From: Bacillus sp. CH140a_4T
Lineage (GTDB): Bacteria; Bacillota; Bacilli; Bacillales; Bacillaceae_G
Assembly: GCF_008923725.1 (NCBI RefSeq)
Contig: NZ_WBPF01000021.1
Location: 767,924-831,923 of the forward strand
Length of the DNA stretch: 64,000 nt
Reading direction: 5' to 3'
Below the pieces are notes generated by a model, which worked only from the letters and a program-made list of their open reading frames with translations, was not told the DNA's origin and ran no database searches. The translations under genes were made by a program, and so were the position numbers. Positions 53,503 to 62,661 of the stretch are shown in pieces; the first letter of the stretch is position 1, and every line of letters starts with the position of its first letter.

Positions 53503-54905
53503 TATGATGCTTGCTTTCCTTTTTCAACGTCATCTACATACCAGATGAATTTGCCTGTATATCCGTAAATAACCGCCAAAATTAATGAAACAAAGCTTAA
53601 CCACATAAACGGAACGTATGAGAACGTTGCTACACCTAAAATACCAGCCATAAAAATACCATTATCAGACCACGGAACCATACCAGAAGTTAACGTTCCA
53701 CCTACTTCTGAGTTACGTGCTAATACACGGCGGTCTATTTTTAATTTATCATAGCTATCTTCCATAATTTTCGGTGTTAAAATTAGTGATACGTACATCG
53801 CACAACCAAATATATTCGCTAAGAATGCAACGATTAATGTAGACAATGTTACATTACCTGCAGAATTTAATTTCTTCTCAAATTTTGATACGATTACTTT
53901 TAAAACACCCAGTTTTTCAAGTAATCCACCAAATCCTAAACCGAAAATAATAACGGCTACAGATCCAAGCATACCGTTAATTCCACCACGGTTTAATAAC
54001 TTGTCAACAAATTCAACACCAGATTGAATTGAGAATCCGTTATACGCTGTTCCAATCGCCTCTCCAAAGTTCATTCCTTGGAAAAGAGTTGCCCAAATTG
54101 CACCAATTAAAGCTCCCATTGCAATTGTTGGCATAGATGGTTTCTTCATCGCTAATAGTGCGATAACAATGACCGCCGGAACAAGCATCCATATTTTAAT
54201 ATCAAATTCCTTTAATAAAGCTTCTTTTAAAAACTCTACTCGGTTCAAATCTACATTATCGCCGCCATACATCCAACCAGCCACAGTAAACATAATGCTA
54301 GTAATAATATAAGCCGGAACATCTAATACGAGCATAGCTCGAACGTGAGCAATAACATCTACTTTCGCCATAGAAGCTGCAAGAACTGTACTATCAGAAA
54401 GTGGTGATAATTTGTCGCCGAAATAAGCTCCTGAAAGAACTGCACCAGCAACAAGCGGAAGTGGTAATCCAAGTCCCTCACCAATTGCCATCATAGCAAT
54501 ACCTGCTGTTCCTACTGTTCCCCATGATGTTCCTGTTGCGATAGAAGTTATCGAACAAATAATTAATGTTGCTAATAGGAAGATGCTAGGGTGAATAAAC
54601 TCTAATCCATAATAGATTAATGTTGGTACTACGCCACCAGCAATCCATGTTCCAATTAAAGCACCTACTGCAACTAAAATCAGTATTGCTTCTAATCCGT
54701 TAGAAATCCCTTTCGTAATTGCATCTTGCAATTCTTGATAACGAAATCCTAATCTTAATCCAAGCGCAATTACTAAAAACCATGAAATAAATAGCGCTAA
54801 TTGAATTGGGAGATCAAAAATCGTTTGGAAGGAAAAGACAACAGCAAGAAATAGTAATAAAAGAACTATGATTTCTAGCATCGATGGTAATCTTACACTT
54901 TTCAT
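53502..54905 (-). CDS. nhaC: NhaC-type Na+/H+ antiporter
   Basis: 467 residues from ATG at 54905 (AAGGAGAGAAAAA upstream; a longer frame to 54980 is not supported). About eleven TM helices. Family blocks are TGTSWGTVGTAGIAMMAIG (about 131-149), GAVLSGAYFGDKLSPLSDSTVLAAS (about 159-183) and the late ARNSEVGGTLTSGMVPWSDNG. It exports Na+ against H+ uptake and may accept malate/lactate-Na+ pairs in some relatives. Monocistronic. Confidence 0.9.
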   Translation of the reverse strand: MKSVRLPSMLEIIVLLLLFLAVVFSFQTIFDLPIQLALFISWFLVIALGLRLGFRYQELQDAITKGISNGLEAILILVAVGALIGTWIAGGVVPTLIYYGLEFIHPSIFLLATLIICSITSIATGTSWGTVGTAGIAMMAIGEGLGLPLPLVAGAVLSGAYFGDKLSPLSDSTVLAASMAKVDVIAHVRAMLVLDVPAYIITSIMFTVAGWMYGGDNVDLNRVEFLKEALLKEFDIKIWMLVPAVIVIALLAMKKPSMPTIAMGALIGAIWATLFQGMNFGEAIGTAYNGFSIQSGVEFVDKLLNRGGINGMLGSVAVIIFGLGFGGLLEKLGVLKVIVSKFEKKLNSAGNVTLSTLIVAFLANIFGCAMYVSLILTPKIMEDSYDKLKIDRRVLARNSEVGGTLTSGMVPWSDNGIFMAGILGVATFSYVPFMWLSFVSLILAVIYGYTGKFIWYVDDVEKGKQAS

Positions 54906-54925
54906 TTTTTCTCTCCTTACAAGTC

Positions 54926-54960
54926 GATAACATGACGTATGTCGTCTTACATGTATGTAA
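54926..54960 (-). promoter_or_regulatory. Inverted repeats in the nhaC leader
   Basis: TTACAT-GT-ATGTAA (54947-54960) and, next to it, an imperfect ATGAC-GTA-TGTCGT (54932-54945), both a short way upstream of the nhaC ribosome site. They may be operators of an unidentified regulator. Confidence 0.4.
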
Positions 54961-55189
54961 TATACAATTAGCGAAGACAAAACAAAATTTTCATATTATT
55001 TCGATTTATTTTTCCAGTATAATATAACACCTTTTCTATTGTAAAAGTAGATGTTACTTTTCGCAATGGAAAATATAAAAAATGTTACATTTTTATATAA
55101 AACAATCCAAGAATAACTTTTTTAATATTTGCCACTACAAAACTTTTTACTATTATCCTCACCTTTTAAAGAGTACCATTTTTCTCCAC

Positions 55190-55222
55190 AAAAAAGCACA
55201 CATCATTAAAATGATGCATGCT
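55190..55222 (-). terminator. Terminator of the methyltransferase gene
   Basis: GCATGCATCAT / ATGATGTGTGC arms followed by TTTTTTG on the minus strand. Confidence 0.75.
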
Positions 55223-55228
55223 CCACTT

Positions 55229-55888
55229 TTATTTATACATATTTTGTATTTCCTCTTTATTTTTAAGGATCTCCACAAACTTATCGCTACAACCTTTCGG
55301 AAACAATACTCCGAGTCCATATGAATGTTCAAACTGAAAATGAGGGTACTTCGCTTTGACCTCATCCCAAAATTTATACACGCCGAAGTTTCGATCTTTC
55401 ACCTCAATATCATGAAATAAAACAATACCGTTATTCGCAAGTTTCGGTAACCATGTTTTATAATCATGAGAAACTGCTTCATACGTATGATAACCATCAA
55501 TATGCAACAAATTTATCGTTCCATCTTGAAACTGATCCACAGCCTCGTCAAAAGTAGACCGAATTAAATTACCTATATGAGGGTAACTCATGTCCGTGTA
55601 TTTACTCACTATTTGAAAAACACCTTCTCCATATGGACCTGTATGCTCATCCCCTGCCCAAGTATCTACAGCAAAGCATTTTGTAGATAATCCTCCATCT
55701 TTTACCCCTTGGCAAAAACTGAAAAAAGAAGCTCCTAAATGTGTACCTAACTCAACTAATATTTCTGGCTTTTCAAATCGTACTAAATCATAAGCAAAGT
55801 TTAAATGTCCCACCCACGCAGAATTCATTCGAATATATGGACTATATTGATCAAATTCAAATGTTGGTTTATGAGTAACCCAGCTCAT
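55229..55888 (-). CDS. Class I SAM-dependent methyltransferase (Methyltransf_24-like)
   Basis: 219 residues from ATG at 55888 (AAGGAGAAATGTG upstream). Motif I ILVELGTHLGASFFSF (about 43-58), the acidic strand FAVDTWAG (about 70-77), INLLHIDGYHTYEAVSHDYKTW (about 126-147) and GIVLFHDIEVKDRNFGVYKFW (about 153-173) fit the family linked with cell-surface sugar or glycolipid methylation. Substrate unknown. It stands alone, not inside a glycan cluster. Confidence 0.8.
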   Translation of the reverse strand: MSWVTHKPTFEFDQYSPYIRMNSAWVGHLNFAYDLVRFEKPEILVELGTHLGASFFSFCQGVKDGGLSTKCFAVDTWAGDEHTGPYGEGVFQIVSKYTDMSYPHIGNLIRSTFDEAVDQFQDGTINLLHIDGYHTYEAVSHDYKTWLPKLANNGIVLFHDIEVKDRNFGVYKFWDEVKAKYPHFQFEHSYGLGVLFPKGCSDKFVEILKNKEEIQNMYK

Positions 55889-55999
55889 CACATTTCTCCT
55901 TCTACACATATTTTTAACAAACCAAATTACTCTTATCTTTATTTTTTTATCATTGTAATTATGATTTTATTTCACAAAAAAATGAAGAATTAACTTTTC

Positions 56000-56872
56000 T
56001 CATTGAGGTAAAGCATCGTATACATATGGGTCTGTAGGCTTATTGATTTTCTCTACTTTGCTTACTTTTACAAGTGGAAATAGTGTTCCTTTATATGTCG
56101 TTTCGTCCAACAAACCTGTTATTTTCACCCATGTTTCCGGTGGGAGCTTTTTTACGTTTTCCCCTGCAACAATCATCCCCCAGACTGATGCATCCGCAAT
56201 ACAACAAGTTATGCCGTATCGCGCCACTACCACTTTATCCCCCGTCACATCCTTATCATTATATATGAACCCTGAGAATGTAATTTCTTTCCCTTTAAAC
56301 CCTTTTACATCTTGGCCAATTATACTCATTGTTTGAACATAATCCTTATCCTCTACTTGTATTTTTCGTTGTCCTAACATACTTTTTTCTAATTGCTCTT
56401 CCACTTGATCTGTCACTTTTAAATTCGAGGTTTTATCTTGTTCTTGCCAATCAGGATTTACCTGTATTCCCTCTTTTTCGTTCTTTTCTATACTTCTCGC
56501 CTGTACACTTTGATTCATCCCCCTTTTTCCGGCTAAACTTCCGTCAATTGTTACACCTCCAAATAGAAAAGCACTAATAATTGGAACAACAAATAAAACA
56601 TATACAAAGAAACTTTTCATCCCTGATTTTAATGCTGTATGATGCTTACAACAATTACAATCATCCTGTTTTTCTCTCCCATCTCCCCAAACTTGTAACG
56701 AACCAAGAAGTAAAATTACTACAAAAGCGATATACGTAAATTTAATCATTTTTGGAGCGATAAAATTATAAATATTCCCTGTTACAAGTAGTTTAAATAA
56801 AAGCATTGCTAAACCAATTAAAATAATGCCACGAATATAGCGATGATAGGCCTTCTGTTCCTTTTTCCCCAC
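56000..56872 (-). CDS. ycgQ: YcgQ-like TIGR03943 membrane protein
   Basis: 290 residues: four N-terminal TM helices (about 12-30, 38-57, 85-105, with a CNCCKHH metal-like loop at 74-80), and an external C-terminal domain (about 180-285) with KEITFSGFIYND, RYGITCCIADASVWGM and PPETWVKITGLLDE. Two CC pairs suggest metal contact. With the YcgR permease 13 bp upstream it forms the Zur-controlled pair known from B. subtilis, thought to help zinc gain. Confidence 0.85.
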   Translation of the reverse strand: MGKKEQKAYHRYIRGIILIGLAMLLFKLLVTGNIYNFIAPKMIKFTYIAFVVILLLGSLQVWGDGREKQDDCNCCKHHTALKSGMKSFFVYVLFVVPIISAFLFGGVTIDGSLAGKRGMNQSVQARSIEKNEKEGIQVNPDWQEQDKTSNLKVTDQVEEQLEKSMLGQRKIQVEDKDYVQTMSIIGQDVKGFKGKEITFSGFIYNDKDVTGDKVVVARYGITCCIADASVWGMIVAGENVKKLPPETWVKITGLLDETTYKGTLFPLVKVSKVEKINKPTDPYVYDALPQ

Positions 56873-56885
56873 TGTTTCTCACCTC

Positions 56886-57866
56886 CTATAACGTTGTAAT
56901 TTGCACGATTGTGTACACTGATAAAATAATAATTCCAATGAAAAAGAATACAAATTTCTTTTGAAAATACGCAAATAGCATTAACGTATTTTTCATATCA
57001 AGCATAGGTCCAAATACAAGAAATGCGAGAAGTGCTTTTACAGAGAAAACATGTCCAAAAGATGCCGCTATAAATGCATCGGCTGCTGAACAAATTGATA
57101 AAACATAACCCAATCCCATCATAATAATTGGGGAAATCACTTCATTATGCGCCACTGTATCAAGTACATTTCGATCAAAAAATGTTTGAAATACACTCGC
57201 AAAAAAAGCACCAATCAACAAATATTTACCCGTATCAAAAAACTCATCTACAGTGTGATTCACAACATTCCCCCAGCCCTTTTTTTCTTTTTTCTGAGCC
57301 GGATCCTCTATATCTTTTAAAATATTTTTCCCGCGATAGAAATAATACACAATTAGCCCTACTAATAGCGCCGCACAAATTGTTATCCCAAAGCGTGCAT
57401 ATACAACTACATCATTTTTTTGAAATGCATATACGGTAGATAAAAAAACAATCGGATTCATAATAGGTGCACTCAATAAAATTACAATTCCTACATGAAG
57501 AGGGAGTCCTTTTTGAATAAGTCTTCTTACGATTGGTATAATGACACATTCACACATCGGAAAAATGATTCCGACAAATACCGCTGGAATCATTGCAACA
57601 ATCTGTGATTTCGGCATTACTTTATGAATCATATCTTCCGTTACAAACACTTGAATGAGAGAAGAAACAATTACCCCTAATAAAATAAAAGGTATTGCTT
57701 CGAATATAATACTTAAAAACACGGTATTCACATTCAACCATTCTTTTGGCATACTTTTGTGCAAATTTGTTAGACTTGTAAAGTCTACAAAAAATAATAA
57801 AAAAACAAAAATAGCAATAAGGGCTATTCCTATTAATTCTTTTGAAACTCTATTAAAGACCAACAT
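56886..57866 (-). CDS. ycgR: YcgR-like permease
   Basis: 326 residues, about eight TM helices, of the permease family PF03773. Blocks: PFILLGVIVSSLIQVFV (about 55-71), FPMCECVIIPIVRRLIQKGLPLHVGIVILLSAPIMNPIV (about 101-139) and SICSAADAFIAASFGHVFSVKALLAFLVFGPMLDMKNTLML in the second half, a duplicated plan. ATG at 57866 has a GGGGGGAT box. Transcribed away from yciC across two Zur boxes. Confidence 0.85.
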   Translation of the reverse strand: MLVFNRVSKELIGIALIAIFVFLLFFVDFTSLTNLHKSMPKEWLNVNTVFLSIIFEAIPFILLGVIVSSLIQVFVTEDMIHKVMPKSQIVAMIPAVFVGIIFPMCECVIIPIVRRLIQKGLPLHVGIVILLSAPIMNPIVFLSTVYAFQKNDVVVYARFGITICAALLVGLIVYYFYRGKNILKDIEDPAQKKEKKGWGNVVNHTVDEFFDTGKYLLIGAFFASVFQTFFDRNVLDTVAHNEVISPIIMMGLGYVLSICSAADAFIAASFGHVFSVKALLAFLVFGPMLDMKNTLMLFAYFQKKFVFFFIGIIILSVYTIVQITTL

Positions 57867-57956
57867 GATCCCCCCACTTTATTCATATTAAATCGTATAC
57901 TTGTCCAAATGCCCTACACTACTACACCACAAATTTTATAGTTTATTCCTATTCTT

Positions 57957-57977
57957 AAATCGTAATCATTATGATTT
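57957..57977. promoter_or_regulatory. Zur box 1
   Basis: A 21-bp near-palindrome, AAATCGTAAT / centre C / ATTATGATTT, one mismatch from perfect symmetry and from the Bacillus Zur consensus. It lies 91 bp before ycgR and about 72 bp before yciC. Confidence 0.85.
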
Positions 57978-58010
57978 ATTATTGATTTTTTCTTTTTTAT
58001 CATTTAATAT

Positions 58011-58031
58011 AAAACGTAATCATTACGATTT
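58011..58031. promoter_or_regulatory. Zur box 2
   Basis: A 21-bp near-palindrome, AAAACGTAAT / centre C / ATTACGATTT, directly before the yciC ribosome site. With box 1 it places both transcripts under zinc control. Confidence 0.88.
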
Positions 58032-58048
58032 AAAGGAGAGATCATTTT

Positions 58049-59236
58049 ATGAAAAAAGTACCTATCACTGTATTAAGTGGTTTTCTAGGAGCTGGAAAAA
58101 CCACTCTACTACATCATATTTTGGCTAATAAGAGCAACTTAAAAGTGGCTCTTATCGTTAATGATATGAGTGAAATAAACATTGATGCGTCACTTATAAA
58201 AAAAGGTGGGTTTTCACGTACGGAAGAGAAATTAGTAGAAATTCAAAATGGTTGTATCTGCTGTACACTACGAGAAGATTTAATGATAGAAGTGAGTCGG
58301 CTTGTTGAAAACGATGATATTGACTATATAGTTATTGAATCTTCAGGTATAAGTGAGCCGATTCCAGTTGCCCAAACATTTACTTATACTGACGAAGTAC
58401 TTCATATCGATTTAACGAAAAATTGTCGCCTCGATACGATGGTTACAGTTGTAGATGCAAATAAATTTTGGGATGATTTTGCAGATGGTGAAAGTTTATT
58501 AGACCGTAAACAGGCTATCGATGAAAATGATACTCGAGAAGTTATTGACTTACTAATAGACCAAATTGAATTTGCGAATGTCATTATTCTTAATAAAATT
58601 GATTTAATAGAAAAAGAAGATAGGATAGAACTTCATCATTTATTACAAAAATTAAATCCCGGTGCAAAAATTATTGAAGCTTCATTTAGCAACGTACCAT
58701 TACAAGAAATTTTAAATACAAATTTATTCAATTATGAGGAAGCGAGTCAATCGGCGGGCTGGATGCAAGAACTAAATAGTGAACATCATACACCCGAAAC
58801 TGAAGAATATAGTATCAATTCCTTTGTGTACCGTCGTAAATCCCCTTTCCATCCTGAACGCCTTATGAATTGGTTAAAAAAATGGCCTGTAGATGTTGTA
58901 AGATCGAAAGGCTTTTTCTGGCTCGCATCTCGTAATAATATGATAGGGCTTCTATCTCAAGCAGGTTCCTCTATTACAATTCAAGGAGCCGGTGAATGGA
59001 TAGTGGCATTACCTGAAACTGAAAGAAATCAAATTATTACAGAAGAACCCGAAGTATTGAAAAACTGGGACGAGCGATATGGAGATCGAATAACTGAGCT
59101 CGTATTTATCGGTATTGATATGAATCGTTCTGTGATTGAACAATCATTAGATGATTGTCTATTAACAGAAAAGGAAATGGAACAAAACTGGAATACATTT
59201 GTTGACCCTATTCCGTCTTTTACTTATACTTCATAA
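58049..59236 (+). CDS. yciC: YciC-type COG0523 zinc metallochaperone GTPase
   Basis: 395 residues: P-loop GFLGAGKTT (11-19), the metal motif C69-I-C71-C72 in NGCICCTLRED, the VIESSGISEP switch segment, NKIDL (about 180-184), and a C-terminal CobW domain (about 250-380: INSFVYRRKSPFHPERLMNWL, AGEWIVALP). Uses GTP to hand zinc to client proteins when zinc is scarce. ATG follows AAAGGAGAG. Under Zur box 2; divergent from ycgRQ. Confidence 0.93.
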   Translation: MKKVPITVLSGFLGAGKTTLLHHILANKSNLKVALIVNDMSEINIDASLIKKGGFSRTEEKLVEIQNGCICCTLREDLMIEVSRLVENDDIDYIVIESSGISEPIPVAQTFTYTDEVLHIDLTKNCRLDTMVTVVDANKFWDDFADGESLLDRKQAIDENDTREVIDLLIDQIEFANVIILNKIDLIEKEDRIELHHLLQKLNPGAKIIEASFSNVPLQEILNTNLFNYEEASQSAGWMQELNSEHHTPETEEYSINSFVYRRKSPFHPERLMNWLKKWPVDVVRSKGFFWLASRNNMIGLLSQAGSSITIQGAGEWIVALPETERNQIITEEPEVLKNWDERYGDRITELVFIGIDMNRSVIEQSLDDCLLTEKEMEQNWNTFVDPIPSFTYTS

Positions 59237-59244
59237 TCTAAAAT

Positions 59245-59275
59245 AAAAAGGCTTCCGTCAACAGAAGCCTTTTTT
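59245..59275 (+). terminator. Terminator of yciC
   Basis: AAAAAGGCTTC / GAAGCCTTTTTT arms with a 9-nt loop. Confidence 0.85.
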
Positions 59276-59422
59276 ATTTTATCGTTCTCTTAATTAACAA
59301 ACTTTCTTTCATTTAAATAACAACTTTACATTAAGAAAGAAATTTCAGTTTATTTTTTATACACTCCGTGATATATTGCATATTGTATCCAATATATTTT
59401 TTGAAAGGAGACTATATACATT

Positions 59423-60388
59423 ATGGGTCCAAATCGTTTAAAAGGAATCATTATGGTTGTAATTGGTGCTTGTTTATGGGGTTTGTCCGGAACAGCTGCA
59501 CAACAACTTTTCCAATATGAACACGTTTCTACTGAATGGTTAGTTACAATTCGATTACTTATATCTGGTGTTATCTTACTTATTATTTCATCATTCGGAA
59601 CGAGAAAAAAAGAAATATTCGGCATATGGAAACAAAAATCTGATGCTATTAAAATAATTTTGTTTGGCCTATTCGGTATGCTTGCTGTACAGTACACATA
59701 CTTCGCTTCTATTAAAGAAGGGAACGCTGCGGTCGCAACATTATTGCAATATTTAGCACCTATATTTATTACTGTATATTTACTTTTCAAGTGGAACGTT
59801 CGTCCATCAAAAATTGATTTCATTTCAATTGCCCTTTCATTAGTAGGCACTTTTCTCTTACTAACAAACGGGTCGGTTCATAACTTAGCTGTTTCTACAC
59901 CAGCTATTATTTGGGGTATTTTATCTGGATTATCTCTTGCTTTTTATAGTTTATATTCAAAGGGATTACTAGCAAGATGGTCTTCCTCTGTTATCGTTGG
60001 ATGGGGCATGATTATTGGGGGGATTGGTGTAACGATTGTACACTTTATTTCTACGAAAGAATTCATTTTATTGTCAACTATGAAATATGTAAAACTAAGT
60101 ACCTTACCGCTTATCACATTTGTCGTCATTTTCGGTACACTTATTGCATTTTATTTATACTTAGACAGCATACGATACTTGACTCCGAAAGAAACGACAT
60201 TATTCGGATGTACTGAACCACTCGCAGCTATTATTTCTTCTGTACTTATATTACATGTACCGTTTCAATCTTTTCAGTTATTAGGGGCTTTTTGTGTCAT
60301 TGTAATGGTGCTCATCTTAAGCCAAAAACCGGATGAAGGGAAACCAAAATTAAAGCTTGTTCATAAGAAAAAGGAAAATATACAATGA
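59423..60388 (+). CDS. EamA/DMT-family transporter
   Basis: 321 residues with ten TM helices in two EamA repeats (about 5-140 and 150-295). The first helix GIIMVVIGACLWGLSGTAAQ and the late TPKETTLFGCTEPLAAIISSVL are typical. Relatives export amino acids or metabolites. ATG follows AAAGGAGAC. The GntR gene begins 16 bp after the stop, so the two form a unit. Confidence 0.88.
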   Translation: MGPNRLKGIIMVVIGACLWGLSGTAAQQLFQYEHVSTEWLVTIRLLISGVILLIISSFGTRKKEIFGIWKQKSDAIKIILFGLFGMLAVQYTYFASIKEGNAAVATLLQYLAPIFITVYLLFKWNVRPSKIDFISIALSLVGTFLLLTNGSVHNLAVSTPAIIWGILSGLSLAFYSLYSKGLLARWSSSVIVGWGMIIGGIGVTIVHFISTKEFILLSTMKYVKLSTLPLITFVVIFGTLIAFYLYLDSIRYLTPKETTLFGCTEPLAAIISSVLILHVPFQSFQLLGAFCVIVMVLILSQKPDEGKPKLKLVHKKKENIQ

Positions 60389-60404
60389 AAGGATTGAATT
60401 CACT

Positions 60405-61076
60405 ATGCCTATCCCTCAAAATTATAAAAAACAAGGAAGAGTTTCGGCAAAATCACTCGTTTTAAATCAACTACAAGATTGGATTATTGAAGGTGTACTA
60501 AAGCCTAATGAAAAAGTTAATGATGGGGAATTGGCTGAAGCACTAGGCGTAAGCAGAACACCTGTAAGAGAAGCACTTCAAATATTAGAGCTTTCTGGAT
60601 TAGTGGAAATGGTACCTGGGCAAAAAACAAAAATTGCTCCTATTAAGTTAGATGACATCCCTATCATTTATGAAACGATGGCTGGTCTTCACTCTATTAT
60701 AGGAAAGCAAGCACTTCAAAACATTACAGCCGCTGATCTGAAACTACTTTCTGAAATAAATGATGATTTTCAGCGCTCTATAGAGAAGAAAAACGCAAAA
60801 CAAGCTTTACAACTAGATATACAATTTCACAATACAATTTCTTCTATTGCTAAAAACCAATATATTGAACCCTTTCTAGACAATATGCAACTTCACGTTT
60901 TACGCCTTGAATATTTGTTTTTCCAAAACTTTGTTCCAGCAAGACAATCTATTGAAGAACATAACACTATCATTCAAGCACTTCATAAGCAGGACGAACA
61001 ACAAATGGAACAAATGATGTCTCAAAACTGGCTCCGTCCAATGAAAGAAATATCAAAAATAATTTCTATGAAATAA
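60405..61076 (+). CDS. GntR-family (FadR subfamily) regulator
   Basis: 223 residues from ATG at 60405 (AAAGGATTG upstream). Winged helix (about 16-80: LVLNQLQDWIIEGVLKPNEKVNDGELAEALGVSRTPVREALQILELSGLVEM) and a helical FCD-type effector domain (about 90-215, with the metal-ligand type residues D/H in LQLDIQFHNTISS and HNTIIQALHKQD). It probably controls the EamA exporter gene with which it is co-transcribed. Confidence 0.88.
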   Translation: MPIPQNYKKQGRVSAKSLVLNQLQDWIIEGVLKPNEKVNDGELAEALGVSRTPVREALQILELSGLVEMVPGQKTKIAPIKLDDIPIIYETMAGLHSIIGKQALQNITAADLKLLSEINDDFQRSIEKKNAKQALQLDIQFHNTISSIAKNQYIEPFLDNMQLHVLRLEYLFFQNFVPARQSIEEHNTIIQALHKQDEQQMEQMMSQNWLRPMKEISKIISMK

Positions 61077-61080
61077 GAAT

Positions 61081-61118
61081 AGAGCTGGTTACACAAAATC
61101 GTAACCAGCTCACCTTTT
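61081..61118 (+). terminator. Terminator of the EamA-GntR unit
   Basis: GAGCTGGTTAC / GTAACCAGCTC arms followed by ACCTTTT. Confidence 0.75.
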
Positions 61119-61132
61119 ACTAATCTATATAG

Positions 61133-61303
61133 CTATGCCTGAATATCTGCATAATCTTCCATATCTTCGTACTCTTTTTCCAATTCCTCTAAAGACAGCT
61201 CGTATAATTGTCGTTCACGAATCTTAAACACACCTGCTCCAATTAACTCATCGATTAAATGCCTCTTACGATTTTCAACAGCAAAACGGAGTTGACTACT
61301 CAT
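61133..61303 (-). CDS. fbpA: Fur-regulated small protein FbpA family
   Basis: 56 residues, starting MSSQLRFAVENRKRHLIDEL, with KIRERQLYELSLEELEKEY. This matches the FbpA small-protein pattern (AVE-x-RK-x-LI ... QLYELSLxELE). In B. subtilis FbpA, FbpB and FbpC work with the sRNA FsrA to spare iron. ATG at 61303 follows AGAAAGGAG. An almost perfect Fur box lies 35 bp upstream. The acidic C-terminus here is longer than usual. Confidence 0.8.
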   Translation of the reverse strand: MSSQLRFAVENRKRHLIDELIGAGVFKIRERQLYELSLEELEKEYEDMEDYADIQA

Positions 61304-61337
61304 CTTTTAAAAAACTCCTTTCTACGATCATTGAAAA

Positions 61338-61352
61338 TGATAATCTTTATCA
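61338..61352 (-). promoter_or_regulatory. Fur box of fbpA
   Basis: TGATAAT-C-TTTATCA, a 7-1-7 match to the Bacillus Fur consensus with a single departure, placed where the promoter of fbpA should be. Confidence 0.85.
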
Positions 61353-61495
61353 ATTACCACTTTGATTATAAAAGATGACTCTTTATAAGTAAAGTAATTT
61401 CATGAAATATTTACCTTACAAAGTATTTGTGGCCACATTATATATATGTATGCCTTGCGAAAAATGTTATGACACATTTTCTTATCCTTTTTCTT

Positions 61496-62395
61496 TCATA
61501 CTTTGCAAGTTGTCTCACCATGATTAAATTCACCATCTATCTCTACTTGAATGGTGACATGTTCTACATGAAACTTCTCTTTTAATACGTCCGTAGCCTC
61601 TTTTAGTACACTTTGCGTTCCATTTCCTTTAATAATCAAATGGCAAGTTAATACTTGAAAATCAGATGTGACAGACCATATATGCAAATCATGAACTTCT
61701 TTTACAACCGTAATATTTAATAATGTACTTTTTACCTCTTCAACATTTATGTGCTGCGGTGCACCTTCCATTAATATATGGACCGTATCACGTGTTACAC
61801 GCCATCCACTAATAATGACTAAAATAGACACAAGAATACTAGCAATCGCATCTGCAGCAGTCCATCCGAAAAATTTAATACATAGCGCTGCAATAATTGC
61901 TCCGACTGATCCTAATAGATCACCTAACACGTGTAAAAAAGCACTTCTTAAATTCAAATTACCTTTCACATCTCCGCCTCTCATTAATATCCAAGCTGAT
62001 AAAATATTAATAAGCAGACCAAGTACAGCAATAATGAGCATCCCATTACTAGCAATCTCAACTGGTTCTGTAAACCGGCGAATTGCTTCAATAAAAATGT
62101 ATACTGAAATGACAATAAGAACGACACCGTTACATAATGCCGCTAACATTTCGACTCGCTTATACCCGTATGTTTTCGCAGCTGTTGCTGTTTTTTCTCC
62201 AAGCTTAAACGCAAGTAAACTTAACGCTAACGATACCGCATCACTTAACATATGCCCCGCATCAGATAGTAGTGCTAAACTATTTGTTACAAATCCCCCA
62301 ATTACTTCAGCAATCATAAAACTTGTTGTTAGTACGAAAGCAATTAGTAACGCCTTTTTATTGTTAGAATGACCGTGATCATGTGAATGTCCCAT
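61496..62395 (-). CDS. czcD: CDF-family divalent cation exporter
   Basis: 299 residues: His-rich head (MGHSHDHGHSNNKK), six TM helices (about 15-195) with the metal-site residues HMLSD in TM2 (about 48-52) and HVLGD in TM5 (about 154-158), and a cytosolic C-terminal domain (about 205-290) with HDLHIWSVTSD. Exports Zn2+, Co2+ or Cd2+ in exchange for H+ or K+. Close to B. subtilis CzcD. No czrA-like operator was identified upstream. Confidence 0.9.
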   Translation of the reverse strand: MGHSHDHGHSNNKKALLIAFVLTTSFMIAEVIGGFVTNSLALLSDAGHMLSDAVSLALSLLAFKLGEKTATAAKTYGYKRVEMLAALCNGVVLIVISVYIFIEAIRRFTEPVEIASNGMLIIAVLGLLINILSAWILMRGGDVKGNLNLRSAFLHVLGDLLGSVGAIIAALCIKFFGWTAADAIASILVSILVIISGWRVTRDTVHILMEGAPQHINVEEVKSTLLNITVVKEVHDLHIWSVTSDFQVLTCHLIIKGNGTQSVLKEATDVLKEKFHVEHVTIQVEIDGEFNHGETTCKV

Positions 62396-62456
62396 ACAAA
62401 TGCTCCTTTAAGTGCAATATCTGTATGTTAGTATGAAACAAATTCCCCATCTTTAT

Positions 62457-62541
62457 CCCGAATTAACGCCCGATTAGTGAAGGCTCATAATCAGTGAGAA
62501 TGCCCCCACACACTGATTAAAGTCTCACTTTATCCCACTTC
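62457..62541. repeat. B. cereus-group intergenic hairpin repeat (bcr-like)
   Basis: About 85 bp with nested inverted repeats: inner AATCAGTG (62489-62496) / CACTGATT (62511-62518) and an outer imperfect AGTGAAGGCT / AGTCTCACTT. The text CGATTAGTGAAGGCTCATAATCAGTG and CACTGATTAAAGTCTCACTTTATCCC is of a kind I recall as repeated in B. cereus-group intergenic regions. It occurs once in this window. Confidence 0.5.
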
Positions 62542-62661
62542 CTCTGTATACACATTTCGCTATATTTCAAACAAGTCCTTTTTCTCAACAAAAAATAAGA
62601 CTACTTCTTTTTCAGCTTCATATTGTTTACTAATGAAAGAAATTTGAAGGAGGTTACTTAT

